A DNA stretch of 11,227 bases from Sandaracinaceae bacterium (GTDB lineage Bacteria; Myxococcota_A; Polyangia; Polyangiales; Houyiibacteriaceae), in contig JAAZAH010000064.1 in NCBI GenBank assembly GCA_012514415.1, positions 1 to 11,227 of the forward strand, read 5' to 3'. Position numbers and translations under genes: made by a program. The notes under the pieces were generated by a model that had not been told where the DNA came from, searched no databases, and saw nothing but the letters and a program-made list of their open reading frames with translations. Below, piece after piece: positions 1-6,850 of the stretch (position 1 is the stretch's first letter; every line of letters starts with the position of its first letter).

Positions 1-289
1 AGCCGCTTTCGAGCACGAGGAAATCCCCCTCGCGCCGCTCGCTCATCTCGAGCGCTTGCTCTTCGAAGAACGCGCGTGCGGCTGCCTCGACCAGTTCGAC
101 GCCGACCACCTCGAGGCCGCGCTCGGCGAGGAAGCGAAGGTCAACCGCCTTCCCGGAGAGCGGAACAAGTACGCGGCGGCGCCCTTCGAAAAGGCCGATG
201 TGCTTTTCGAGGAGTTGATTCGGGCGCCCTTCATGAAAGCCGATCTCACCGCGCTCCCAGCGCTCTTCCAAAACTTCGGGTCCATCCAT
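1..289 (-). CDS. Thiopurine S-methyltransferase family protein (partial, N-terminal part)
   Basis: The minus-strand frame is open from an ATG at 289 to the window edge, giving 96 residues, so the C-terminal part is missing. The N-terminus has the family's W-x-R-W-x-x-G-x-x-G-F-H pattern around residues 7-19 (ERWERGEIGFHEG) followed by P-N-x-x-L at 23-27. Next comes the SAM-binding segment VLVPLSGKAVDLRFLAERG (40-58) and VVGVEL (61-66), which corresponds to the usual PLCGKS-D-x-x-x-LA-x-x-G motif. Here Ser45 replaces the common Cys. Family members transfer methyl from S-adenosylmethionine to thiols or selenium and tellurium compounds in the cytoplasm; the substrate cannot be told from this fragment. 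ATG at 289 is chosen because the motif starts directly after it; no strong Shine-Dalgarno sequence precedes it. It is divergent from the aldehyde dehydrogenase gene. Confidence 0.85.
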   Translation of the reverse strand, partial: MDGPEVLEERWERGEIGFHEGRPNQLLEKHIGLFEGRRRVLVPLSGKAVDLRFLAERGLEVVGVELVEAAARAFFEEQALEMSERREGDFLVLESG

Positions 290-366
290 CGATTCTAACA
301 AGGGAGCGGATTCGGTTGGGCGCTTCTTTTTGACGAAAGGAGGCCGCAACGAAATTGCGCGCGGGC

Positions 367-395
367 TTTAAATCGCATCTTTGGCTCGCTATAGT
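367..395 (+). promoter_or_regulatory. Candidate sigma70-like promoter for the aldehyde dehydrogenase operon
   Basis: TATAGT at 390-395 matches the -10 consensus at 5 of 6 bases, and TTTAAA at 367-372 matches the -35 consensus at 4 of 6, with a 17-base spacer. The sequence is locally AT-rich against a GC-rich background. It was assigned by eye only; the 190-base distance to the start codon leaves room for other promoters. Confidence 0.35.
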
Positions 396-555
396 GTGGG
401 AAGAGGGAGCGTTGGGGGGATTGCGGGCATCCGCATGGTTTTCTCGTCCACGTGGCCACGAGGCGTGCCGTGAGCGCCTCAACCACGCCGAGCCGATGCC
501 CTCGCGGCCTCATCGGGGCGCTCTTTGGAACGCACGAACTTGGAAATGAAACTCA

Positions 556-582
556 TCGATATATCGAGCCATTTGAGCTCAA
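556..582. promoter_or_regulatory. Tandem palindromes upstream of the aldehyde dehydrogenase start
   Basis: TCGATATATCGA (556-567) is a perfect 12-bp palindrome and TTGAGCTCAA (573-582) a perfect 10-bp palindrome, separated by five bases. The second runs into the Shine-Dalgarno sequence AAGGAGGAG (581-589), which ends five bases before the ATG at 595. Either could be a transcription factor site, and the second could affect ribosome access. No regulator is encoded nearby, so its identity is unknown. Confidence 0.35.
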
Positions 583-594
583 GGAGGAGACGAG

Positions 595-2118
595 ATGACC
601 GTCTATGCACCGCCTGGCGCTGCCGATGCGAAGATCGCGTACAAGTCCCGCTACGATAATTTCATCGGAGGCAGATTCGTGCCTCCGATCAAAGGCCAGT
701 ATTTTGATGTCGTCACGCCGATCAGCGGGAAGGTCTATACGCAGGCCGCGCGCTCCACGGCCGAGGATATGGAGGCCGCGCTCGATGCGGCCCATGAGGC
801 GGCTGAGGCTTGGGGAAAAACGAGCGTGACCGAACGCAGCAACATTCTCCTCAAGATTGCCGATCGCATGGAGGAGAATCTCGAGCTTCTCTCCTATGCA
901 GATACGGTCGATAACGGAAAGGCAATCCGAGAGACGCTCAACGCCGATATCCCGCTCTGTATCGATCACTATCGCTATTTTGCTGGCGCGATTCGGGCCC
1001 AAGAGGGCGGCATCAGCGAACTCGACTCGACGACGGTCGCTTATCATTTTCATGAGCCGCTCGGCGTGGTGGGGCAGATCATCCCGTGGAACTTCCCGCT
1101 TCTGATGGCAACTTGGAAGCTTGCGCCGGCGCTCGCCGCAGGAAACGCGATCGTGATCAAGCCGGCCGAGTCGACGCCGATCTCGATCCTCGTCTTCGTC
1201 GAGCTCATCGCAGACCTTCTACCGAAAGGTGTTCTCAACATCGTGAACGGCTTTGGGCGTGAGGCCGGGATGCCGCTTGCTCAAAGCAAGCGCATCGCCA
1301 AGATCGCGTTCACCGGATCGACGAGCACCGGTCGCGTCATCGCGCAAGCGGCGGCAAATAACCTCATCCCGGCGACGCTGGAGCTCGGCGGAAAAAGCCC
1401 CAACGTCTTCTTTGAAGACATCATGGACAAGGATGACGCTTTCCTCGATAAAGCGATCGAAGGGCTGGTTCTCTTCGCACTCAATCAAGGCGAGATCTGC
1501 ACCTGCCCTTCGCGCGCGCTCATCCAAGAGTCGATCTACGAAAAACTCATGGAGCGCGTGCTCGAGCGGGTGAAGGCCATCAAGCAGATCAACCCGCTCG
1601 ATACCGAGAGCATGATGGGAGCGCAGGCAAGCAAAGAGCAGCTTGAGAAGATCCTCTCCTATTTGGATCTCGGAAAACAGGAAGGCGCCGAGGTGCTCAT
1701 CGGCGGCGAACAAGCGAAGCACGGGGGCGATCTCGAGGGCGGCTATTATGTGCAGCCGACGATCTTCAAGGGGCACAATAAAATGCGCATCTTCCAAGAG
1801 GAGATCTTTGGCCCTGTGCTTGCCGTGACGACCTTCAAGGATGAGGCGGAGGCGCTCGAGATCTCGAATGATACGCTTTACGGCCTCGGTGCGGGCGTTT
1901 GGACGCGAAGCGGCAATATCGCGTATCGAATGGGACGAGGCATCAAAGCCGGACGCGTATGGACCAATTGCTACCATCAGTATCCGGCGCATGCGGCCTT
2001 CGGTGGATATAAAGAGTCCGGCTATGGGCGCGAGAACCACCTGATGATGCTCGCGCATTATCAGCAGACGAAAAATCTGCTCGTGAGCTATAGCGAGGAC
2101 CGTCTCGGCTTCTTCTGA
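595..2118 (+). CDS. NAD(P)-dependent aldehyde dehydrogenase, ExaC/AldB-type (acetaldehyde dehydrogenase-like)
   Basis: This is a 507-residue protein of full family length. It should oxidise an aldehyde, probably acetaldehyde or another short aldehyde, to the carboxylate with NAD(P)+ in the cytoplasm. Visible motifs are IIPWNFP (Asn166, oxyanion hole), VIKPAE (Lys189), FTGSTSTGR (239-247, cofactor loop), LELGGKSP (general base Glu263), NQGEICTCPSR with catalytic Cys302, and EEIFGPV (402-408, cofactor ribose binding). The C-T-C-P-S-R form of the active site and the tail TKNLLVSYSEDRLGFF are typical of the ExaC/AldB/acetaldehyde dehydrogenase branch. The ATG at 595 has an excellent ribosome site, AAGGAGGAG, five bases upstream. 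A DUF779 gene follows after 116 bases, a common genomic partner of this branch. Exact substrate and NAD versus NADP preference are not readable. Confidence 0.95.
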   Translation: MTVYAPPGAADAKIAYKSRYDNFIGGRFVPPIKGQYFDVVTPISGKVYTQAARSTAEDMEAALDAAHEAAEAWGKTSVTERSNILLKIADRMEENLELLSYADTVDNGKAIRETLNADIPLCIDHYRYFAGAIRAQEGGISELDSTTVAYHFHEPLGVVGQIIPWNFPLLMATWKLAPALAAGNAIVIKPAESTPISILVFVELIADLLPKGVLNIVNGFGREAGMPLAQSKRIAKIAFTGSTSTGRVIAQAAANNLIPATLELGGKSPNVFFEDIMDKDDAFLDKAIEGLVLFALNQGEICTCPSRALIQESIYEKLMERVLERVKAIKQINPLDTESMMGAQASKEQLEKILSYLDLGKQEGAEVLIGGEQAKHGGDLEGGYYVQPTIFKGHNKMRIFQEEIFGPVLAVTTFKDEAEALEISNDTLYGLGAGVWTRSGNIAYRMGRGIKAGRVWTNCYHQYPAHAAFGGYKESGYGRENHLMMLAHYQQTKNLLVSYSEDRLGFF

Positions 2119-2133
2119 TGGCAAGGTGGGGGG

Positions 2134-2178
2134 CGCCTCTCCTCGATGGCTAAACGGAGAGTCTTGAGAGGAGAGGCG
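2134..2178 (+). repeat. Perfect 11-bp inverted repeat (stem-loop) between aldehyde dehydrogenase and DUF779 genes
   Basis: CGCCTCTCCTC (2134-2144) is exactly complementary to GAGGAGAGGCG (2168-2178) across a 23-base loop. It begins 16 bases after the dehydrogenase stop and ends 56 bases before the DUF779 start. No T-run follows the stem, so it is not a standard intrinsic terminator. It could instead be an mRNA-stabilising or processing hairpin, a partial attenuator that lowers expression of the second gene, or a protein-binding dyad. Confidence 0.55.
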
Positions 2179-2234
2179 AGCGATCGCGCAAATGAGAGGA
2201 ATGAAGCTCTCGATAGAGAGATGGGAGCTGAGCC

Positions 2235-2597
2235 ATGGTCGAAAAAGTTGTTGCCACGCCGGCTGCGCTCGAGCTCATCGAGCTGCTCAAAGCGAAGCAC
2301 GGCCCCAACCTGATCTTCCATCAATCCGGGGGATGCTGCGACAATAGCGCCGCCAATTGCTATCTCGAGGGAGAGCTGACGATCGGTGCGCAGGATGTCT
2401 ATCTCGGCGATGTCGGCGGCGTCCCCTTCTATATCGGCAAGGCCCAGTACGAGACTTGGAAGCATACGCAGATCATCCTCGATGCGATCGACGCTTGGGG
2501 AGGCGGGACCTTCTCGCTCGAAGGACCTGAAGGCAAAGCCTTTCAATCTCGCGCGCGGGTGTTTACGGAAGAGGAGATCAAGGAGCTGGGGTTTTAG
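2235..2597 (+). CDS. DUF779 family protein, aldehyde dehydrogenase partner
   Basis: This 120-residue protein matches the DUF779 family, small single-domain proteins often encoded beside ExaC/AldB-type aldehyde dehydrogenases. The hallmark is HQSGGCCDNS with adjacent Cys34-Cys35 and Asp36, then Cys42. Conserved blocks such as YLGDVGGVPFYIG and the C-terminal SRARVFTEEEIKELGF follow. No signal peptide is visible, so it is probably cytoplasmic. The paired cysteines could bind a metal or take part in redox chemistry, but no function is established from sequence. The ATG at 2235 is preceded by GGGAG at 2223-2227. It probably shares the dehydrogenase transcript, subject to the intervening stem-loop. 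Confidence 0.88.
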   Translation: MVEKVVATPAALELIELLKAKHGPNLIFHQSGGCCDNSAANCYLEGELTIGAQDVYLGDVGGVPFYIGKAQYETWKHTQIILDAIDAWGGGTFSLEGPEGKAFQSRARVFTEEEIKELGF

Positions 2598-2800
2598 CGC
2601 CTCAACCTCCCGAAAGTCTCCCGTGCGATCCGCGGATAGCTCCCATGCTTCGTCCGCACCAAGCCTTGTTCCTTGAGGTCCAGCTGGCCAATCGTCTGCG
2701 TCGCGAAAGCTGCGCGCATCGAGGATGATGCGCTCGGCAACTCCAGAGGTGAAGAGGATTCGCGGATGGCGGGAGGGAAGCTCATCCGGAAGGCGAGGCT

Positions 2801-3637
2801 TTAAGCCTGCTCCACCATCCCCTCTTCGAGTCCTTCATCTTCGAGTGCTCCGAGCACATCCTCAAACGCCGCCTTACACGGAGGACCGTCGGCATAATCG
2901 TATCGGATAAGCGCACCCTGATGCGCAACGACCCTAGACGCCGAGACCGTGCCATAAGCGGAGGTGTGCACGCAGATCGTTTGGAGTTTTTTCACTAGCT
3001 CAAAGGAAAGCGGGCTCCCTTTGGGCGGTGCAGGGATGAGCCGATCCTCGGGCAGGATATGCGAGCCGAGGAGCGCGCCCAGCGATCGCATCGCGTCGCT
3101 GAGCGGAAGGGCGATGGCTTTTTTCGCCTCTCGATACGCTATCTTCGATTTCGGAAACTCGGGCGAGAAGAGCCGATCGTTCGCGAGAACATGAAGGCCG
3201 GGCTCAAGCTCGAGAATCTCGGCCTTCGATGAATCGCGCCTTCCGTAAGCGACGAAAAGATGTTCCGTGTCGCCGAAGATGAGGTTGAAGTCGTTGTACT
3301 TCCGAGGATCGAGCGCGCGCATATAGGCGAGCGCTTCGGGGACGGCGCCGCACTCGAGGACCCGACGCACAATCCGCCCGCGCGATTCGAGTTCGCGATC
3401 GGGAACGCGCCATGTGCGCTGGTTCGTGATGCCTGCGAAAAGGCCGTGCTCGGTGGCGCCCATCCAAGTGCCGCCTCGCTCGGAGTCGAGCCCAGCGATG
3501 ATCCTCGGAGAGGTCGGCGTCGCACTCGTGAGCAACGAAGGCGCGGTGCCGCGTCGCGAGTAAAATTCATCGCGATTGGCCGCGACGATGAGATCGGCCT
3601 CGGGGTGGAGCTGATGAGCGACGATGATCGTACACAT
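2801..3637 (-). CDS. TANGO2/NRDE family protein
   Basis: This 278-residue protein is close to the length of eukaryotic TANGO2. It starts Met-Cys-Thr, placing a cysteine at residue 2 as in this family, whose fold is related to N-terminal nucleophile hydrolases. The family signature AANRDEFYSRRG (19-30) contains N21-R22-D23-E24. The middle holds GGTWMGAT and GLFAGITNQR, and the C-terminal part has a YGTVSASRVV segment where relatives usually carry YGTRS-type sequence. Eukaryotic TANGO2 has been linked to heme trafficking and lipid/acyl-CoA homeostasis; the bacterial role is unknown. ATG at 3637 lies three bases after the stop of the upstream methyltransferase gene, so translation is probably coupled. 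It is the last gene of the apparent four-gene minus-strand operon and is convergent with the DUF779 gene. Confidence 0.9.
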   Translation of the reverse strand: MCTIIVAHQLHPEADLIVAANRDEFYSRRGTAPSLLTSATPTSPRIIAGLDSERGGTWMGATEHGLFAGITNQRTWRVPDRELESRGRIVRRVLECGAVPEALAYMRALDPRKYNDFNLIFGDTEHLFVAYGRRDSSKAEILELEPGLHVLANDRLFSPEFPKSKIAYREAKKAIALPLSDAMRSLGALLGSHILPEDRLIPAPPKGSPLSFELVKKLQTICVHTSAYGTVSASRVVAHQGALIRYDYADGPPCKAAFEDVLGALEDEGLEEGMVEQA

Positions 3638-3640
3638 TCT

Positions 3641-4513
3641 CTATCGATCGTGGGGCGCGGGGAGCTTTTTCGCCATAGCGACGCGTTCGCCGAGAAAAAT
3701 CGTTCCGAGTGGATTGTGAAGACCGGCGTCGACAGCGAAGTCCCTCGAGTTGCCATCGCGGAAGACTTCGAAGCCGTACTCCCGAAGAAGCGCAGCGAGC
3801 TCATCGCGCGTGAAATACGAGACCATCGGCTCCTCGATGAGTCGAAAGAGGCCATCGCGGATGTACTCGCCGACGCGGCTTCCGGCGGGATTCGGCACCG
3901 AATAGCTCAAAGTCAATAGGGAGCCTTCGGCGGCGAGCTCTTCGATCGCCGCGAGGCTTCCACGGATCGCCTCGATGGGGAGGTACATCGTGACGCCCTC
4001 CCAAACGATGATGGAGCGCTCGCTCGGATCGAACCCTCCGCGAATCAGCGATCCGACGAGATCGTCTTTTCCGAAATCGACGGCGATATGGACGATCTCG
4101 GCGAGAGGCGGGGGGAGCGCCTCCGCGCGCTCGAGCTTATCGCTCTGCGTCGCTGGGTGATCGACCTCGAAGACGCGCGCCCCGCGCAGTGCTTCGAGCC
4201 GATAGGCGCGCGCATCAAGGCCTGCTCCTAAGAGGACGCATTGCGTGATGCCCTCTTCTCTTCCACGCTCGACAAGCCGATCGATGACGAAGGTGCGGAG
4301 CGCGAGGTGGTCCGCAAAACCAAAGCTGAGCCAGCGCGCAGCTTGATGCGCGAGAGGCGTGAGGCTGAGCGCACGTCGATGAAGGGTGAGGACGGTGCCA
4401 AGAGGTCGGCCGAGGAGGGTCTCGGCATGGGGATCGATGATTTCGCCTTTAAGCCCGAAACCGCGGGCGAGGCTGACGATCGCGGCGGTAAAACTCTTTC
4501 TGCCTTCTCTCAT
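3641..4513 (-). CDS. Class I SAM-dependent methyltransferase, leucine carboxyl methyltransferase (LCMT)-like family
   Basis: This 290-residue protein is of the bacterial LCMT-like (TIGR00027/PF04072-type) class. Motif I reads LLGAGLDARAYRL (94-106), followed by FEVDHPATQSDKL (115-127), which supplies the acidic SAM-ribose residue and the family's D-H-P-x-T-Q block. Next are VDF (145-147, adenine-side Asp146) and VWEGVTMYL (170-178), a family hallmark. Characterised relatives methylate carboxyl groups, as LCMT1 does on PP2A; bacterial substrates are mostly unknown and may be small carboxylates. No signal peptide is seen. The ATG at 4513 is preceded by a purine-rich AAGGAAAGGG stretch a few bases upstream. 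It lies 33 bases after the esterase stop and 3 bases before the TANGO2 start. Confidence 0.9.
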   Translation of the reverse strand: MREGRKSFTAAIVSLARGFGLKGEIIDPHAETLLGRPLGTVLTLHRRALSLTPLAHQAARWLSFGFADHLALRTFVIDRLVERGREEGITQCVLLGAGLDARAYRLEALRGARVFEVDHPATQSDKLERAEALPPPLAEIVHIAVDFGKDDLVGSLIRGGFDPSERSIIVWEGVTMYLPIEAIRGSLAAIEELAAEGSLLTLSYSVPNPAGSRVGEYIRDGLFRLIEEPMVSYFTRDELAALLREYGFEVFRDGNSRDFAVDAGLHNPLGTIFLGERVAMAKKLPAPHDR

Positions 4514-4546
4514 GAATCCCTTTCCTTTGGCCGTGAGGTTCGGCGC

Positions 4547-5656
4547 TCAGGCTTCGAGCGCCGCGCCCAAACGGCGTATTGCGCGCTGATTGGCCTCGCG
4601 CGCAATCTTTGAGAAGTTCATTGCGACGAAGCCGTGGATGAGCCTTCCCTCGTTCACGTACTCGACGGCGTTGCCGGCATCCCTTAGACGCTCGGCGTAC
4701 TCGCGGCCTTCATCCCTCAGCGGATCGAAACCCGCGGTCAACACCTGCGCGGGCGGGAGCTTCGAGAGATCAGAGTAAAGCATCGGCGCCGAGCGCGGAT
4801 CGTTTGTGCCGCTCGCACCATAGCTCGACATGAAGAAGTCCATGACCTTGCGATCGAGGAAATATCCGTCAGCGAAGAGTCGGTGGGATTCGCTCTCGAA
4901 GCTCGGCTGCGTTACCGGATAATAGAGCATCTGATGGCAGGGGCCTGGCTTGTCGGCGTCGCGTCGCGCGATGGAAACGACTGTCGCGAGGTTCCCCCCG
5001 GCACTATCACCCCCAACGGCGATTCGATCCGGATCCACCCCGAGCGCCGCCGCATTCGCATGGATGTAATCGAACGCCGCCGTGCAATCGACAACCGCTG
5101 CCGGGAAGGGATGCTCGGGCGCGAGGCGATATTCGACGTTGAAGACGAGACAGCGAGCACCGAGGGCGACGCGGCGACAGAAGGCGTCAACGACATTGCG
5201 GCTACCGATGACGAAACCTCCGCCGTGATAGTAGACGAGCGCGGGAAGCGGCCTTGAAGGCTTCGCCTCTGGGCCGTAGATGCGCACGGTGAGCTCCGAC
5301 TCGGCCCCGGGGATGGATGCCTCGCGGAGATAAGGCACTTCGGGGCGTTCGCCATCCGTGAGCGCGCAGATCATCTCGTATTGAGCGCGGGCATCTTCGA
5401 GCGGAACATCCGCAAGGCTTGGGCGGGGGACGCCGTTCAGAAGCTTCAGGAAGAGCTGAATCTGCGGACAAAGGGGATCGCCATCGACGCGATGCGGCTT
5501 TTGCAGCGCAGCAATTTTCGGAGGCGTTGCGAGGACCGCGCGAAGCACCGCGCGCTCGATCCTTGGTTGAAGTTTGGCGGCGAGTCCGCCCTTCCTCGCG
5601 TTGCCGCGAACCGAGGCTTTTTCGGGTGCCGGGGATGGAGGGGACATCGGCTTCAT
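4547..5656 (-). CDS. Alpha/beta hydrolase, hormone-sensitive-lipase (family IV) esterase
   Basis: This 369-residue protein hydrolyses carboxylic esters through a Ser-Asp-His triad. Residues 138-150 hold YYHGGGFVIG, the HGGG oxyanion motif of family IV at 144-147. GGDSAGGN contains the nucleophile Ser218, GFDPLRDEG contains Asp311, and LIHGF contains His341. The Y-R-L-A-P-E-H-P-F-P block typical of the family is intact. The frame is open upstream to an ATG at 5794, but that would extend deep into the preceding gene. The ATG at 5656 fits better, with AGGAG eight bases before it and only four bases between the upstream stop codon and the start. The first 50 or so residues are low-complexity and basic and do not look like a clear signal peptide. 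Substrate acyl length is unknown. Confidence 0.92.
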   Translation of the reverse strand: MKPMSPPSPAPEKASVRGNARKGGLAAKLQPRIERAVLRAVLATPPKIAALQKPHRVDGDPLCPQIQLFLKLLNGVPRPSLADVPLEDARAQYEMICALTDGERPEVPYLREASIPGAESELTVRIYGPEAKPSRPLPALVYYHGGGFVIGSRNVVDAFCRRVALGARCLVFNVEYRLAPEHPFPAAVVDCTAAFDYIHANAAALGVDPDRIAVGGDSAGGNLATVVSIARRDADKPGPCHQMLYYPVTQPSFESESHRLFADGYFLDRKVMDFFMSSYGASGTNDPRSAPMLYSDLSKLPPAQVLTAGFDPLRDEGREYAERLRDAGNAVEYVNEGRLIHGFVAMNFSKIAREANQRAIRRLGAALEA

Positions 5657-5669
5657 TTCCTTATCTCCT
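5657..5669 (-). promoter_or_regulatory. Ribosome binding site overlapping a stop codon (translational coupling)
   Basis: Read on the minus strand, AGGAGATAAGGAA precedes the ATG at 5656. The AGGAG core is at 5669-5665 and the TAA in the middle (5663-5661) is the stop of the thioesterase gene. This arrangement supports the chosen esterase start and coupled translation of the two genes. Confidence 0.7.
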
Positions 5670-6479
5670 GAGCGATTGGAGGCGCTCATTTTCAGTGGCG
5701 AGCCTCCGGAAAGTGCGCAGTTTGGTGCATCGTGGTTCTTCATCGGTCCCGACTTCATGATCGAAGACGGCATCACCCCTTGGTGTGAATCCAATGAGCG
5801 TCGTCTTTATGCGCGCGATGGAGGGCGCCTTGATCGGGACGTAGAAGGTAGCGCTCTCAGCAACGGGTGCGATCTCGAGCGGGGCGATGCCCTTTTCATA
5901 AAGCCATCGCGCGAGCGATTCGTCGACGAAGTCGATGTACGCAGGGTGGTTGACGTGATCGAGAGGATCCATCTGGACGAACTGAACCTGAATGGACGTC
6001 TCGAAGCTCTCACCATCCTCGAAGGTCTCAAACTCCGGAAGCGAGGGCAGCTCGGGACCGTCGGGATGCACGGCAAGCCCTTGAACGAGCGGAGAAGGCG
6101 CGCGGCATGCGCGTCCCTCCAGGTTGATATGCACCCACTCTTGCACACCCGAAGCGACGGGCTCCTCGCCATGTAGAAGCCGGACACCGCGCGCAGAGAG
6201 CGTTTCCCTTCGGAAATTGATGACCCAACTTTCGCCCCTAAGCTGCTCGCCAAAAGCCGTCTCCTGGTGGTGAACGACGTATTGTGACCGAACCACGAAG
6301 GAGGAGCCGATCTCCCGGAGCCTTCGCGGCGGCCACCCCGCGCGCGAGGACGAGCCGACGGCGATATCCTGAAATGCGCGCCAAATATCGCCTGCGCGCG
6401 CCGCGTCACGCGCGCTGAAAGCGTTTCGTGGGAGCTCGTAAGGAAATTGCCAGAAAGTCCGAGACTGCGAGGAGGGCAC
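5661..6479 (-). CDS. Acyl-ACP thioesterase-like double-hotdog protein
   Basis: This 272-residue protein has two hotdog halves, about residues 10-120 and 158-262. The first half has the features of acyl-ACP thioesterases: an FQDIAVGSSSRAGWP stretch, a VVRSQYVVHHQETAFGEQL strand and helix, and SWVINFRRETLSARG. The second half carries VQMDPLDHVNHPAYIDFVDESL (168-189), matching the N-x-D-x-x-x-H-V-N-N-x-x-Y hotdog motif. Such enzymes release fatty acids from acyl-ACP or acyl-CoA in the cytoplasm. In plant FatA/FatB the core is D-x-N-x-H; here it reads D171-P-L173-D-H175, so the Asn position is Leu. The start is GTG at 6479: an in-frame TAG lies just upstream and no ATG occurs near the N-terminus. 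The ribosome site is weak. It is first in the four-gene minus-strand operon. Confidence 0.82.
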   Translation of the reverse strand: MPSSQSRTFWQFPYELPRNAFSARDAARAGDIWRAFQDIAVGSSSRAGWPPRRLREIGSSFVVRSQYVVHHQETAFGEQLRGESWVINFRRETLSARGVRLLHGEEPVASGVQEWVHINLEGRACRAPSPLVQGLAVHPDGPELPSLPEFETFEDGESFETSIQVQFVQMDPLDHVNHPAYIDFVDESLARWLYEKGIAPLEIAPVAESATFYVPIKAPSIARIKTTLIGFTPRGDAVFDHEVGTDEEPRCTKLRTFRRLATENERLQSLRR

Positions 6480-6850
6480 AGGGATCAGCTAACAGGAATT
6501 GGTAGAAAAGAAAATGCGAATGCGTGGATGCGCTTCGGTCAACTCGCCTCTGGGACGCACCTTGCGCGTTGATGCGGATGCGGACATTGCCGGACGAATC
6601 GATGAACCTTGCTTGAACCCCCCGGATTGTGGGGCCGGTGATTTTCCTCCGGGTTTCCTTGGTGCCCGATGGTCATCCCCCGAGGGGTGGACTATAACGA
6701 GATGAAACCCGCCTCCAAGCCCAACCTGATGGATTTGAATAGGAAGAGGGGAAGTGGCGTCCGATGGGGAGATTGAGCTTCCTAAGGGAGTGCGGACTTC
6801 AGCGTTCGCTTCGCCCGTCTCTCAGCCAACATTTTCTCCTGTGTCTCACC
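6480..6850. other. Divergent intergenic region between the thioesterase and TPR-protein genes
   Basis: This is about 370 bases without a convincing gene. A sigma70-like promoter facing the TPR gene is at 6670-6698. Facing the thioesterase there is only a weak candidate: TTGACC on the minus strand (6542-6537) with no good -10 at standard spacing. A run of AGGAAGAGGGGAAG at 6741-6754 precedes an in-frame ATG at 6764 and could serve as a ribosome site for a longer form of the TPR protein. A short open frame at 6499-6705 has no recognisable product and is not called. Confidence 0.5.
6670..6698 (+). promoter_or_regulatory. Candidate sigma70-like promoter for the TPR/LDLa-lipoprotein pair
   Basis: TGGTCA (6670-6675, 4 of 6 to TTGACA) and TATAAC (6693-6698, 5 of 6 to TATAAT) are separated by exactly 17 bases. 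Within the spacer, CCCC and GGGG runs flank a short C-G-A centre. Transcription would start near 6705, about 145 bases before the ATG at 6851 or about 60 before the ATG at 6764. Confidence 0.5.

Larger units (their letters stand above)
290..594. other. Divergent intergenic region (TPMT-like / aldehyde dehydrogenase)
   Basis: This 305-base stretch between divergent genes shows no convincing gene. It holds a sigma70-like promoter candidate facing the dehydrogenase (367-395), and a 10-bp perfect palindrome CGTGGCCACG at 451-460. A 6-bp hairpin follows (GAGGCG 460-465 / CGCCTC 475-480). Two further palindromes and a strong ribosome binding site lie next to the dehydrogenase start. If the promoter is right, the dehydrogenase transcript has a leader of roughly 190 bases that includes the hairpin and palindromes. 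Confidence 0.6.

Noticed and set aside
448..480. Hairpins in the 5' region of the aldehyde dehydrogenase as a riboswitch
   Set aside because: Only short stems (5-6 bp) and no recognisable aptamer core; kept as a note in the intergenic entry.
1219..2124. A 301-codon minus-strand open frame opposite the aldehyde dehydrogenase
   Set aside because: The plus strand has every dehydrogenase motif in order; the antisense frame has no recognisable family and follows from codon bias.
2594..2785. 63-codon minus frame in phase with TANGO2 after its stop (possible readthrough extension)
   Set aside because: Composition is Ser/Arg-rich and not protein-family-like, and TANGO2 is already full length.
3260..3919. 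Plus-strand open frame of 219 codons across the TANGO2/methyltransferase junction
   Set aside because: It runs antisense to two clearly recognisable genes and has no motif or plausible ribosome site.
5657..5794. N-terminal extension of the esterase from the ATG at 5794
   Set aside because: It would overlap the thioesterase gene by more than 130 bases; the ATG at 5656 has a proper ribosome site and normal spacing.
6499..6705. Short plus-strand open frame in the divergent intergenic region
   Set aside because: It has no family resemblance or good ribosome site, and it overlaps the candidate promoter at 6670-6698.
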